A stretch of DNA of 64,000 bases from Apostichopus japonicus (Eukaryota; Echinodermata; Holothuroidea; Aspidochirotida; Stichopodidae), in contig NC_092573.1 of assembly GCF_037975245.1 (NCBI RefSeq), positions 6,364,001-6,428,000 on the forward strand, read 5' to 3'. The stretch's first letter is position 1. Each line of letters opens with the position of its first letter. This document shows positions 50,361 to 64,000 of the stretch, piece after piece. Below the pieces are notes generated by a model that was not told the DNA's origin, made no database searches, and was given only the letters and a program-made list of their open reading frames with translations. A program made the translations under genes and the position numbers.

Positions 50361-53146
50361 ACCTATTATCCCTTTATTCTCCTGACTGTCCTCCACCTCA
50401 GGTGAACTCTAACTTCCTATAAACCATCTCATTTCTTCAAGTGGCATTCATCGCCTAATAAAATCTTCTCCTATATGTCTAGATATTACTTTTCGGTTTC
50501 CCAAGATGCGTCGAGGGAAAATTGGTCTTATGTGACAGTAGTAGCGTTCTCCCATCAGCTCTCCTCCAGATAAAGAATAGTTATATATCAGCAGTATACA
50601 GGTGGCGAAGTTTAATATGTAATGGACTGCTATGATCAATATATGAATAACTTCAATCCTCGTAAATATAACCTTATATAAAGATGATCACAGAGGAAGA
50701 AATAGTCGATATTTCTGATTGAATTAAACTTTCAAGTTAAGTTGTTTAAATATAACCTGGAATGAAATCTTGTTTATCGAAACATCAAATTACCAAGCAG
50801 CTATTGGTTAATGCATGATAATTACATATACCAATAAACTATTAAAATTGTTTTGCCGTGCATGTACTATATATTATCATAAAATAATGTAATAGTATAT
50901 TAAGATGGGAAAGGACAAATCAAGTCTGCAATATCATCATTCTTTAAGTATAACATAAACAGTTGATTCGATTTTCTTGAATTTGATTGTGTTTCTCTTA
51001 CCATTTTAATTTTTTTTTTTCGTAGAAAGGTGATACAAACACGACATTAAATATCAAAAACAACTATTTTTTTAGCATATTCAACGATATAACGATGAAA
51101 TGTTCAACTTAACACCTGCTTAATACTAATAGTTAATAAGATGTAATTTCACAAAACAAGGAGAAATGTTCTTAAGAAAGTTTCCTAAAAGGGTTTAAGT
51201 ATACAATTCTAATTCCAAAGATTGAGACCTCACTCCTTGGAGAGTGTTCAAGATGACCGCTGTGTCCATGAATGAGAGTCGATCATATCATCAGAGCTGA
51301 TGCTAACAATTTAACTCGGACAGAGTTAAAACACTCACTTGTCTTAAAGCTAAACTGAGATGAAATCTTTCTTTTGATATGATTGTGAATTCTGACTCTT
51401 CGAATTAAGAATGTATAATAAGTATAAAGTAGTATTCTGTATCTTTAACTGATATTAATGTAATTTGGATTAAAAAGTTCATTGTTTAATTTAAAACTAC
51501 TTTATTGTTACACGACGAAGGCTGCATGTGAACATTGTAAAGTTGTTGCTTATAACTTTAATCTCTCGACGTAACTTAAATTGTAATAAGAATTGATATT
51601 TTGACACGAAATTTTGAAAGATTCATTAAAATTAACGACTCCTATTCCGCTATTTATAGGTGAGAAACACAAACAGGATCTATATGATCAAATAAGAAAT
51701 TAGATCAACCGTGCTATAAACGGCCTTCGCACCCTGGTATTACAACAAAGAGTATCTAAGGCACGAAATTCCATTAAAAGAAACACATTTTTATATTGGT
51801 TCTATTCTGAAATAGCGAAACTTGTGCCAGAAACGCCATTTTCCATGAAAATAAATGAATTGGCCATAAAACGATTGACAGATACCGGCTAATGTTTATT
51901 TTAATTCCAAACAGAGTACAAAAAGAATGACCTACTTGGCGACCTCTGTCAGTGAATTAATTGACATAAAAGTTTAAATTTTGCAAAGAATAAACATGTA
52001 CGGTTTATTGATACTGCATTTAAACATATTGCCAGTTTGAAATTAGTTTCAAACATTTATTTCATATACAATCAAGAAGAACAATGTCTTTGTGTATAAA
52101 ATAAAGGCAAAATAGTCACGAACAAATAGTTCAAGATAAGTTTATAGCAAATACTAATCTAGTTTCTCCTTCGGCATGCATCAGGCTTTAAGTACCAGCA
52201 CAGGTAATTTACCTTGCACTGGTGTCCATTCCAGATTTCCAATGTTCCCACAATCTTTTAGACCTTCCAAATGGCTAACGTTGGAACAAAAAAGTCACGC
52301 TAAAACATGAAAACGTGCACTATACAAATTATTTAAAACAATGGAACCGATAGCAACAATTGTTGACCCCCTTAACTCCCTTTAGACTAACCCCCCTCTC
52401 CCCCCCCCCCGAGAAAGTAATATATTTCTGGCCACGGATCTATTGCCTAAGGCTACCTACCTGAATTCGATGAATTTAAGCAATGGATAACAACCTTTTT
52501 GTTAATATAGTGATGCAATACAAAACATAATTCCTTTTTTTCCTTTGAAGTTATATCACTTACTTTTCACTTTTCAAGCATTATCTAATAAAAAAGGAGT
52601 TCATTGGCCAGGCTGTTCGAAACAATAAATTTCAAACTTTCAGTGTTAGCACAAGCATTAAAACTTAGTGTTGACTCAATACGTCTCATACAAAATCTGT
52701 TACATTAATAACTTCTTTTGAATTCTAATTTCCTTCTTTATTCATTGTTTCATATACATTCTCTCTTTAGATTATTTCATTGTTTATCTGTGTGAACTCT
52801 TGAGATCCAAGTTCTTATATATGTATATATATTGAGAGAGAGAGAGTGAATATTATAACCCAAGCAATTTATTCCAAGAAAGTATACGAGCCCACACTGA
52901 CCTCTAAGTAAACATTTAGTTTCCGCTTGGAAATGTTAAGTTTGCTTTGCAAAAGCAGGACGGGTTATTCAATTGATTTTAGAAGTCCATGTAGGATGGA
53001 ATTTGTTCAGTTGGGACTAAGTTAATAGAGAACAGCATATATTGTATTCTCATTCACGCTATTTTGACCATATCAAAGTGATAAGTACTCTGCGCCAATG
53101 TGTCAAGAATATATATAGGCATACGTAGCGTCAGACACTTGTTAAG

Positions 53147-53147
<1 letters not shown>

Positions 53148-53183
<36 letters not shown>
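53148..53183. repeat. (TA)n microsatellite
   Basis: Short pure TA tract followed by a duplicated GCGATCATTTT-like word. Confidence 0.9.
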
Positions 53184-53185
<2 letters not shown>

Positions 53186-54162
53186 CGATCATTTTGCGAT
53201 CATCAAACAATTTTCTCTGTTCTTCTTATGAAAACCATCTTCGATAGATAGCGCGCTTAATCTTCTTTCCATTTAGACTTGTTGCCAATGAGAAACTTTC
53301 CGAGAACCTCGAGGTAGATAACGTCACATGTTTAAATGCGCACAAATATCATGGACGCGTGTCAGTCACGTGTCACTACAATAGATTTGGCTATAATTCA
53401 TCCCAGCAGTTTAAACAATAAATCGTCAATAGACTACGTTATTAATTTGAAAATGAAACTCGAGACGACGAAATGTTCGTTCCAAGGGTACTCTGGGTGT
53501 AAAACATTGCACTTCATTTAATGTTCCTTGTGCGGGCCTAATCGCACTATCATGTAGTACAGCTAACCATGGAATCCCAAACGTCCTTCAAAATTTTGAA
53601 AACTGGGCCTTGAGTTTACCTCGCTGTGTTTTTTTTTTTTTTGGTCTCTGCATGATTTTGATTTATTATGAAGTTGTAAACATTAAAATAACAATGAGGC
53701 GTCGGAGCAGACAATATATGTACAGCAACGTGCATGGCGGGAATGAAAACGTAATAAATAACATTTTTTACTTATTCATTTAAGTTGGCATCAATAACAT
53801 CCCATTAATAACATACATGTTGTTATTATTACTATTTGGATTACCGAGGATATCAAATCATACCACAAAGTGCTCCGTATCGTAAGTGCATGTTAGTATT
53901 TTGGGGTTCAATACAGATAAGGGCCTTTGTGAGAAATGATATTGTGTGTACGTATTTCCAAGTATAGAACAAATTTGCTGTAGCGTACGGCATAAGAGCA
54001 GGGTGTGAGTCGATCACAGTATACTCTTAGCCAGTAACGTCTGCTACCCAGCCCCCTCTCCTCACCCGAGGAGTCCTACACATTAAAATAAAGACTGACG
54101 TAGCAGAAAAATTAGGCAACGAATTACGTTAATACCAAAATATAACAGCGAAGAATCTATGT

Positions 54163-54670
<508 letters not shown>

Positions 54671-56544
54671 CATCTATATTCCTTCTCTTCACCTCTCTGC
54701 TCAGCCTACCACCCCACCCCCATCCACATCCACCTCCGAATAGGCTGAGAGAGTTCCACCTGCAAAGGGTTTTACCTAGAATACTATAAATAATTTTAAT
54801 AGCTTTACGGAGTTCAACAGTTCGTCACGATATCATCTACGTAGCTTTCGTAACGTCCACGCTTTCCACCAGGGAGTTGTTGCACAACACGCCCCTGGTT
54901 TTTCCCAGATGTCCAAACGGCAGCATACCTGTTATGACAATTTACAATAAACTATTGTACAATCAGTCGCTTTTTATCCTACGATTTATCTACGCACATT
55001 CCTATGGAGTCGTTCATCTACTGAAGATGACTATTAACTTTTACAGAAAGGTATTAACCGACCGGAAACGTAAACTTTAACCATGTGGTGACCACATGAT
55101 GTTTTGTCAAGTGCATAATGCCCCTTCGCCGAACCTCATTATGGCATGTTGTTTTATCGAGGCACCGCCATCTTATCAAGAATGAAAACCTTATGGTGAA
55201 TTCGTTATCGAGATAAACAAGCTCTTGAACAAACCAAAGAGGTGCGACATCTCTGCTGGTCGTAACAATAAAGAAACAGATACCGTGAAAAGGTTTTCTT
55301 TACCTGGACTTTAATGATTGGTCGTAACTGTCAATATCTGCCTTGATACCATTATCAACATGTTAATTAGCCTCATAAATGATATCTGGTGGGCTATATT
55401 AATGGGCAGATAAACAAGCAGATGATAGTACTGGTTCTATTGATAAGTCATCTAGACTGTCGAATTAGATCAAGGAATAAGACAATGTTAATGCAATCAA
55501 TCCGCAGAAAGATAATGGAAACTGACTAAATAAGCAAATCAGATACCGGTTACCTAATGGAGAGAAATAAAAAAAGATAGATAAAGAGAGGTGGGGTGGT
55601 GATGAAGCATAACTGATCATGTGGATAGAATGACCGTATTAAACTTTATATGGTGTTTGTTTCATATTTGTTTCTCATCTTTCTGATAAAAGCCAAAACT
55701 TATGATAAAATACCCATTATATATGGTCTGTGTCATTGATTTTATCTTCAAATAATTCGAATTAGAGAAGTCTTCCTAATCTCTAATGTTATTTGTGTAT
55801 GTAGTTCATCGACACTCCACCATGATTGAAACAAAAAGTACAGACATATTCCTTTTTCAATTTTATGGTTCAATGTTTAATGTGGAACAAACCTATGCAT
55901 GGGTAAACTTTAATAAATTGGTACACTATCCTACATAGTACTCAAGTGTATACAAAAAATATATATACACCAATGAATGGACGTAGGTCGATCGCCAGAT
56001 AGGCCTTTATCATCATCTGTAAATTATGATATTTGAATATTGTGGTGATGTTGTGTTAATTCAAGGGAGCCATATAAGCAGCTTCGATTCCCTTGGTACG
56101 ATCTTTTTCTTTTATATTCTTTACTAGCCTCCCACAGATTATTCACGTTCAGTAGAATTGACTTCATTGCTAGTAAAAGCAATTGAATATTTTGACGTCA
56201 CAATAGGTAATTACGTCAGTCGATAATGCAATGGATTTGTCATCAGCAATATTATCATTAACCTCGTTCCAATAGGACGAATATATCTTTTCAATCTCAT
56301 TATATTGGATACTAACTCCTAACGTCATTCACTTTGACTGAGATAAGAAGTAAGAGAGAATATTATAAATAGGCTATATTGCAAATCAAGATTTTTAAAC
56401 GCAGTTTTCTTTCAAAATTTACGAGAATTTCCCAATCGTACTAGATTTGAAGTCGATGAATTGAATAAATACAATAGTTCTTACTCTAACTAATATTAAG
56501 TAGGATGACTGTATATACTCTGCCCCCACCCACCCCAACCACAC

Positions 56545-56547
<3 letters not shown>

Positions 56548-56626
<79 letters not shown>
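56548..56626. repeat. (TA)n microsatellite
   Basis: Pure TA repeat preceded by ACACACA. Confidence 0.97.
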
Positions 56627-56631
<5 letters not shown>

Positions 56632-57145
56632 CAAATGGCTGTTCCTTACGGTATCTAGTGTTGCCGTCCAGATTAGTGTCAGTACATTGTCACATCCATT
56701 TACACCCCGAGTACCACTACAAGGTACCCGAGTTCATATTATACCAGTACAAAGTCACGAGTATGTAATTTATATACGATGAGTACAGTTACTAGAGCAA
56801 CCAAGCGAGAGTACGAATGCAGAAAAAATGTACTCGAGTACGATAAGAGTACAGACTCGAATTCTATAAGTCTGTCGTCCACAACAGAGATATAGAACAC
56901 CAACTTTAAAAAATGGCTTATATAGTGGGAACGTGTTTCAAATATCGGGGGTTGCATATATCAAAGTTAATCCTGTCAACAATATAACGTAAGAACAAAT
57001 ATTCCTCCACCCCTCCGCCCGCACCCCCACCCCTCTATTAACCTATCCAATCACCTGTTTCGTACGCTGATGCATGTGTTTTTTGTGCATGGCAACTATG
57101 TAACTACATAAAACCGTTTTATGTTTTGTAAAACAAACTATGTAT

Positions 57146-57165
57146 TTATATATATATCAATATAT

Positions 57166-57203
<38 letters not shown>

Positions 57204-57225
57204 ATATATATATATATCAATATAT

Positions 57226-57293
<68 letters not shown>
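57146..57293. repeat. (TA)n with TATCAA interruptions
   Basis: TA repeat broken by repeated TATCAATATATCAATATA words in the 5' half. Confidence 0.95.
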
Positions 57294-57296
<3 letters not shown>

Positions 57297-58407
57297 CCCA
57301 AATGCATGATAGGTAATGGATTGTCTTGATATACCCATGCATGCAGCTCTGTTGGTGGTTTGGCAGAAAAGTTGGTGCATTCTCTCTAGAACAGAACAAT
57401 ACGTCATATTACGCGGTATAGCCAATGAAAACACAATCGCGTTCATGTATAACCTCTCTTACATAAATAGCTACCAATGAAAATCAGGGAAGTGTGGTTC
57501 ATGTTCTGAGGGCATCCATGGGAGTACCTGATAGCATTTCAGTGTGTCACCTTGGAGTAAGCTTTTTCGTTTGACATTACGAACATTGTAATTGGCGAGT
57601 TAACTCAGCAATGCTTTTTAGATAACTTCGACATAAATGTTAATGTATATTCCTCTTTGTAAACTGAGACTGGAAACAATATTCGCTGCAACTTTTGTAT
57701 GTAAAATTGTCATTAGAAATATTAATTGTAAAGGTACCTGTGTTTTTGAAATTCTATCGATGTTCTTTAAAAAGCAATACAAGCTTTCCAATCCACATAA
57801 CAGGGATATCTTTAATATTATATTTTCCTGTCAATCTGCAATTTTCCTTATTCGGTTCAGCTACGTAATTTTACGTGGGTACTGGGTCTAAAAGTTTCTG
57901 AATCTTCATAAAAAAGAACATGCAATGAGTGAAAGAGAACAGATTCAAATCCCGTATTCATGGCTTGTACCGTTGGTGAGATATAACATATACTGGACTT
58001 CAACGTTTTAACATTTAGGAAAATAGCAGTTTCACAGTAATCCTATTTTGTTTATTTATTAATTTTTATATTATTTATATATTTAAATTTATAACAAGGT
58101 CTCGATGAGTTCAATTGTATTATTAAAACTACGAAACGCAGAGAATGTTTCATCACAAATTATTGTTTTATCTTTTCCTTACTTTCACGTATTGGTAAAC
58201 CATTCACAGATCATACGACAGCTTTAAACGCTTCTCTCTTTACATAAGCCACATAAGTGGCTCTTGGTCATATTTATTTAATTTTTAGTTCTTATTTTCT
58301 TAAATATTTTGCTATTTATTTTTGGCCTTACACTTAGTAAGAACAATTTAAACTACAAATAAATAATTTGAAAAAGTTACAATGATATTTTTAATTTCTG
58401 TTGACAG

Positions 58408-58559
58408 ACGATTTACCAGGTCATAATGAACGACGTCTTCTGACTAATCTTCTGGATAATTACCCACATAGGAGTATGGTCTTACCGTCCGATAGCTACG
58501 ATGGGGAAAATCCATTACAGGTCTCCATTGGCATGACCTTAGTACAGATTTTAAATGTG
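58408..58559 (+). CDS. Exon 3 (152 nt): N-terminal helix and beta-1 strand of a nicotinic acetylcholine receptor-like subunit
   Basis: The exon is bordered by TTTCTGTTGACAG and GTG|GTAAGT and carries two bases plus 50 codons. It reads DLPGHNERRLLTNLLDNY, then a proline and polar loop, then PLQVSIGMTLVQILNV. That is the classic start of the Cys-loop extracellular domain: an amphipathic helix of E-x-R-L-L-x-x-L-L-x-x-Y type, a loop, and beta-1 ending in Q-I-hydrophobic-x-V. In animal nicotinic subunit genes the equivalent exon also starts in phase 1, is of similar size, and ends just before the conserved 'DE' of a 45-nt exon; the phase-0 end here fits. The loop that carries the Cys pair, the agonist-binding aromatics and the four membrane helices are encoded further on and are not in this window, so alpha versus non-alpha type and ion selectivity cannot be judged. 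Confidence 0.8.
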
Positions 58560-58611
58560 GTAAGTATTTATCAATTTAGTTATGATAATGACAATTATAT
58601 ATGTATTTATA

Positions 58612-58790
58612 TTAATATATAAAATATATATGTATGTATATAAATTTATAATATATATATATATATGTATATGTATATAAATATATATAATATATGTATG
58701 TAATATATATAATATATGTATGTTTATTAGTATATATAATATATATATATATATATATTTGTGTGTGTATGTAATATATATATACGGTAT
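58612..58790. repeat. TA/TATG-rich tract just after receptor exon 3
   Basis: Interrupted TA repeat with TATGTATG and TTTGTGTGTG words, starting about 50 bp past the exon 3 donor. Confidence 0.9.
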
Positions 58791-59004
58791 TTCCCAAGTA
58801 CCAGACCGTTCATAATATATCAATAAATTATTGTAAGCTATATGTGATGTAGTGAATGTATAAGACCCATTCAAAGGATTGTATACGTTAAGATACATGA
58901 CTGAATCTGATAGAAATTCATGGTCTCAAGCTGCTACAGTTCCAATTGACGGTAAATACCCACAATTAACAAATACTTAGTAGTGTCACCGTTATGAACA
59001 AGCT

Positions 59005-59190
59005 AGTCCCAGAGGCGTAACTATAGACCAAAGAAGCAGGTGCGGCCGCACTGGGCCCGGGCCTTCAGATATAAAATATTGCTTACCACAATTCCAGACA
59101 ATGCTTGATTTTATATTTGGAAATATGGACTCTCATTTGGGGGCCATATCCTTTTCTACACGTGGGCCCTGTTGCTGGCCGGTCCTATGC
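59005..59190. mobile_element. Transposon end relic (AGAGGCGTAACTATAG)
   Basis: The block starts CCCAGAGGCGTAACTATAG, carries GCGGCCGCACTGGGCCCGGG and GGGCCCTGTTGCTGGCCGG, and is GC-rich in an AT-rich intron. The first words are typical of one end of CAGTGGCGTAACTA-type cut-and-paste elements. No clear partner end was seen. Confidence 0.35.
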
Positions 59191-62100
59191 TACCTTTGAT
59201 CACAGCTAATGAGATGGCTGTACTGGTGACCACGGGGCCGGAGACAAGTCCCCTCTCTAAATATTTTTTTGTCACAGCAATGATTTTTACGCAAAAGTGC
59301 ACCACTGGACATTGGTCGCCTCCCATCCTACCCCACCCTGCCCCACCTCACCCCATTTCCACTACCACACATTTGTCGAGGTCCCTGACCTAATATGACA
59401 CGAGCAACCGGTCTAACACAGCCACACCCCAGCAAGATTTCAAAGTTACCGAATGGCTCTTACACAACAAGGTATTAGCTGCAAACCAACTGGGGACAAA
59501 CGAAGAGGTTTCAGTCCAAGAAATGTTATAATTACGAACATTATGCAATGCTCACTTAACGTCATTGAGTGTACCGTATGTTTCATGTGAAATGATCTGT
59601 TTTACTAACTCCTTCTGCGTCTGTATGTACTATCTATTCCTGGCTAATAGTCATATGGACACCATCTACCTTACTATTAATAGTCTCTATAAGACAAGTG
59701 ACTCGATGGAAGTGTCTTAAAATGATGACAATTTTCAAGAAACAATTTGTCTAATGAAATAGGCCTAGATACGTCTGCCTTTTGGCGCGAATTCTCACAG
59801 TGTATATCATTGCCTGTCGTCTGCAGTAACTATCCAAACTCATGTTCAATCATGTTACTTATACATACCAAACAAGGAAAAGTCAGAAATAGGTCAAACA
59901 TGTCGTACCATGTTCCATTGCTGTAAGTGAAGCTAATTAATTCTGCTTTTAAAGGTTTTTGCCCATGTTTGAAATTTGCTCGTCGTCCAATCCCAAGACG
60001 TTTGTTGAAAGATTAAGCCCTTGTCACTGCTAGAGGGCTAGCAAGGTGTTGAATCTTAAGTAAAGAACGAATAGTTACGAAACATAACAAATTCCGTCTG
60101 ACGCTGCTAGCATTCTATGGTAAAGGTGTTGAAATTTAATCAGCTACATTGGATGGTAACTACAGTCTGCTAAAAGGGCTTGCGTCATTTTAAAAGGAAT
60201 AGTAATTTGACAAAGACAACATAGATTTTGTAAAAAAACAAACATTTGACTGATAATTGCAACTAAACACAGAAAATTGATGGCCAGTTTGATACATAAA
60301 CATTACTCTGGTATCTCAATTATTTAGCTTATTTGGGATAATTTTAGGGTAATGCTAGCCTAGTCTATATCTTCAAACATATGGACGGATTGGTCCTAAA
60401 ACGACATTCTCATCTGGAGCGGAAGTAAACGGAAAGGTTCGTTTCCACCGACTAGATTTTCCACTACTTCCAACAACCTCCTCTTCATTTTCCAAGATAT
60501 ACTGTTTAATGTAACAGAGGATATATACACTGAGCATATTTCACAGAGGATATATGTAACAGAGCATATATAACAAGGGATATTTTCATTCTCTAACCGC
60601 TGGCTTACGACCTTCATTTTTCAAATTTCAAAGCTAACCAAGGCCCTTTTCACTTAAAAGGTGACCTCAGACAGAATATCAGTCTTGATATGTCAGAGTC
60701 TGGATTGCTCCTTAAAGGATCACTTAATCATAACGTCGGCTCCTCGACACAGGCCTAAATGTTAATGTTTATAAGTTGTTTGACCAGTTGTTATAACTCA
60801 GTAAAAATATGTTCTATTAACTTTGATATTAACAACATAACACCACATGCAACAACATTTGCGATTTACTACATTGTAAACATGTCATTAGCGGCCATAA
60901 AACTCTCATGAGTTTTCATATTGGGTTATAGTGTTGTTACAAACGAGGAACTAACGTAGTGGCCTCTATAGACTACCCAACCCAGTCACTTTAACTGATG
61001 AACCTCAACTGTTTAAAGGATCATTTCTGAAGAAAAAAAATTAAGGAAAGTGTGATGGAACTACAACCTGGTCTGATAGCGTTGTCTTTAAGGGTCCACT
61101 ATAATATATCAAAATTAATTAATGTTATGTCAAAAGTTTCCCTTTAATTATCCGTTCTCTTGATTGCATCTGATTGCATTTGTTACAAAAACTGGTGTTT
61201 TGAATTTGTTCTCATCCTGTTGATTTACTTATCTATGTCTTCCCATTCACCTCAACTCTTGACCGTGATTTTACCCAATGTGGTCAGTTTTTAATTAGTG
61301 TGTATATATGTGTGCGGGGCGGGTGGGGGGGGGGGGCTTGCGATAGGTCAGGGGACAAATACACGGGTGAAATAAACCGCGTACCATGCAGACGTGGTTG
61401 TGTATAGATATAGATATATCGTAGTTACGGTAATGATTGGAGATGATATAACTGGATGTGAATGTGCCATGTTTTAAATATTTCAATTGCATTCATTCCA
61501 AAAATGAAAAAAAAAAGTTAAAAAGTATCAGCATCGGATGCTGCAAAGACGTGCTCATGCATGTGTGATAAAAAACGATTACCGTGGGTGTTGAGAAATA
61601 TCTCTGGAGAACTCACGTAATGTATACGGTAGGTTCTCATTAATTGCTTTAAAGGGATAGTACATTATTTGATATGCAACTTATGATTTAGCATTCCAGT
61701 CACATAAAGTCCATTTTTATAGCCCAAAAATATGCTAGAAAGCCAAATAATATAGTCACTAGTAATCAAATTAAAAGTCAATTGCATAGCCAGATTCTAT
61801 CAATTGTTTGCATTCTAGATAAAGTTGAATAATCGAACACATTCCAACGAGTTGAGTACACCTGCAGGGCAGTTTACAAGTTCCACGAAAATACTTTTGA
61901 AAACATTAATCAATTTTACCAGGTCATTATAGTTGGTCTCATGACCGCAACAATTTATTTGCAAATAGAATTAGAGAATTGGTGAACAAATATAACGAGA
62001 GAACGTTAAATTCGTATCACCAAAACTTGGCGAAAATCAGTTCTAGTTTTCTCTTGCAAATCATGTTTAAGGATAAATACTATGAAGGACATGGTGGTAG

Positions 62101-63472
62101 ATTGCCAATCAGAATTAACGCAATAGATATATCACTATAATATGTAATATTCTGCATCCCATATTTCCCGGGTCCTTTTATTGACCCCGTTCCCCGGAGC
62201 TGTAACCCCCCTTCCCCCTGACCCCCTCTCGTCAGACCTGTCCCTAGTCCCGTTGGTCGTTGTTACTGTCATTTCCCTAGTTTCGGCATATTCTGCGTTC
62301 CATGCACAAACGCGTCTTCAACTGTTCACATAGATTACGTAAGTCCGTTTCTCTCTTCAGATAGGTGTAAGACATTTGCCTATAATATTTTTGTTATTTT
62401 GTCTTTGATCTCAAAGAAATGCTCACATTAGAAATATGTTAAGGTATACTGTCGTTAAAACAACTCTCTCACAGTAACATTCTCCATTTAATTCGCGTTG
62501 TGTTATACACAAGAAATCCTCTAACTACCGTGGTTCCAAGTAAACCTATTAAAAAGTTTCAATATGTAAAAGGTGCCGCCCATTTAGATAACCCACACCT
62601 TCATGGTACCTTTAATTTTCCGTATCATGTATATTTTTGACAAGGAGTTCTCTAAACAATTTGATTATTAACTTCAAACTTCACTCCGTAAAAGTGACAT
62701 GTTGTCTACCCAAACGATCACCTGCAGTCCTCTCTCTTAGTTGTGCATCTCAGAAGATGTTGCTCTCGTGTTGCTTTTTCGTGACTTTTCCTGAAACGTT
62801 TCTCTATACACAGAATGCTATCAAACCTTACACCGTCAATACAGCCGAGAACGCCAATTTTAACACCACTTAGTCCCAAAGTCTTGACTTCAATGTACCG
62901 ATACATACTCTAATTGAGATGTGTTAAAGCTACGGATTTAAGTCGCCGTAGACAACATTTTGTCGCTGTGAACTTGCCGATTCTGATGCGTTTAATAAAC
63001 TATTATTCTAGCCGACAGTTGGTTAAGCTGTTTCATCCATTCACATCTACATCGATGTAACAAGATAGTATCCCTTGTAATTGGACGTAATGTCGTTCGA
63101 TCTACGTACAAATCCCTCGTGTCTGCAAATTTCCGGAGGACCTAATCTCAACTTACCCAGCAGGGACTTAACCAAGAAACATGATTTTGGGAAAGAATAT
63201 TTCCTATACATCACCATCGAGGAGGACTGATACGAACAATACGCAGATATTTTTCACATGAAATTTCCATTTCGTTCGCGTGATTTAAAGATTCACGTAT
63301 ATATGGTTGCTTAAAATACAATATTCATTGGCATAGGTTACAAATATCCAGTTTAGTTGTCATGGTAATGTCTGCAATGGAATACATTTTATGTAGAATA
63401 CTACACACTATCCGGTGCTATGATGTAAACACGACCGACAAGGGAACGATAAGATACCTGGAAAAAATATGA

Positions 63473-64000
63473 TATCTTGCCTTGGTCGTTCCAACATTTA
63501 GTCTAAAGAGGCACAACTTACCATATACCATCATTATCGATCTATGTGATACATATAAAATATAGTATCTTGCCTTAGTCGTTCAAGCATATAGTCTAAA
63601 GAGGCACAATTTACCCTATACCATCATTATCGATGTATGTGATAGATATATAAAATATAATATCTTGCCTTAGTCGTTCAAACATATAGTCTAAAGAGGC
63701 ACAACTTACCCTATACCATCATTATCGATCTATGTGATACATATAAAATATAGTATCTTGCCTTAGTCGTTCAAGCATATAGTCTAAAGAGGCACAATTT
63801 ACCCTATACCATCATTATCGATGTATGTGATAGATATATAAAATATAATATCTTGCCTTAGTCGTTCAAACATATAGTCTAAAGAGGCACAACTTACCCT
63901 ATACCATCATTATCGATCTATGTGATACATATAAAATATAGTATCTTGCCTTAGTCGTTCAAGCATATAGTCTAAAGAGGCACAATTTACCCTATACCAT
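63473..64000. repeat. Dimeric tandem array, 93+95 bp (188-bp higher-order unit), continuing past the window
   Basis: TATCTTGCC starts recur at 63473, 63566, 63661, 63754, 63849 and 63942, with alternating spacings 93, 95, 93, 95, 93. The two monomer types differ consistently. Type A has CAAACATATAG and ACAACTTACC followed by GATCTATGTGATACAT. Type B has CAAGCATATAG and ACAATTTACC followed by GATGTATGTGATAGATAT. Copies 188 bp apart are almost identical, except for the first, more diverged monomer. Confidence 0.92.

Larger units (their letters stand above)
58560..64000 (+). other. Start of intron 3 (open at the window end)
   Basis: Starts GTAAGT after a phase-0 exon end. I looked on the + strand for a following ~45-nt exon starting with a 'DE' pair and bounded by AG and GT and found none, so exon 4 probably lies past 64000. 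The interval has a (TA)/(TATG) tract (58612-58790), a transposon relic (about 59.0-59.2 kb), a poly-G run at 61325-61336 and the dimeric satellite at the end. Between 59.4 and 63.4 kb I see nothing else supportable. Confidence 0.5.

Noticed and set aside
62637-62906. Overlapping plus- and minus-strand frames near 62.7 kb considered as exon 4 or a small gene
   Set aside because: No 'DE' start, no Cys-loop similarity, no splice borders of the right phase.

Overview
This window looks like a stretch of an AT-rich animal nuclear genome, most likely a marine invertebrate. An echinoderm such as a sea cucumber is my guess, from the repeat style and the long introns; nothing in the sequence proves it. 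There is no bacterial gene organisation. No rRNA, intact tRNA, CRISPR array or intact transposase was seen. Almost every long open frame is a low-complexity artefact of (TA)n, (TTCTCC)n or (GAT)n tracts.

The one gene I can assemble with confidence is the 5' part of a nicotinic-acetylcholine-receptor-like (Cys-loop) subunit gene on the + strand. Three small exons at 13786-13852, 33372-33425 and 58408-58559 join in phase (1/1, 1/1, then 0). Together they encode a signal peptide, the N-terminal helix and the first beta strand of the ligand-binding domain. Introns of 19,519 and 24,982 bp separate them. The rest of the gene should lie beyond base 64000. Bases 1-13.4 kb are then upstream flank, and 13.9-64 kb is almost entirely intron.

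The flank and introns hold many repeats. These include a 5'-truncated, frameshifted non-LTR retrotransposon (about 11.73-12.59 kb) and a small inverted-repeat DNA element just downstream of exon 2 (33565-33879). There are GC-rich DNA-transposon relics (about 31, 36, 48.15-48.51 and 59 kb) and a weak tRNA-derived SINE candidate (50.16 kb). Tandem arrays include an ATTCG-type minisatellite at 7.6-8.3 kb and a 140-bp array at 28.56-29.40 kb. Others are a 25-bp array at 30.9 kb, a 45-bp array and a ~117-bp triplication at 39.2-39.9 kb, and a dimeric 188-bp array that runs off the end (63.47-64.0 kb). There are also about a dozen long (TA)n tracts and the (TTCTCC)n and (GAT)n microsatellites.

Several short frames with splice-like borders are listed as low-confidence candidate exons: 2566-2826 and 24973-25219 on the minus strand, and 45463-45738 on the plus strand. 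I could not assign any of them to a family.
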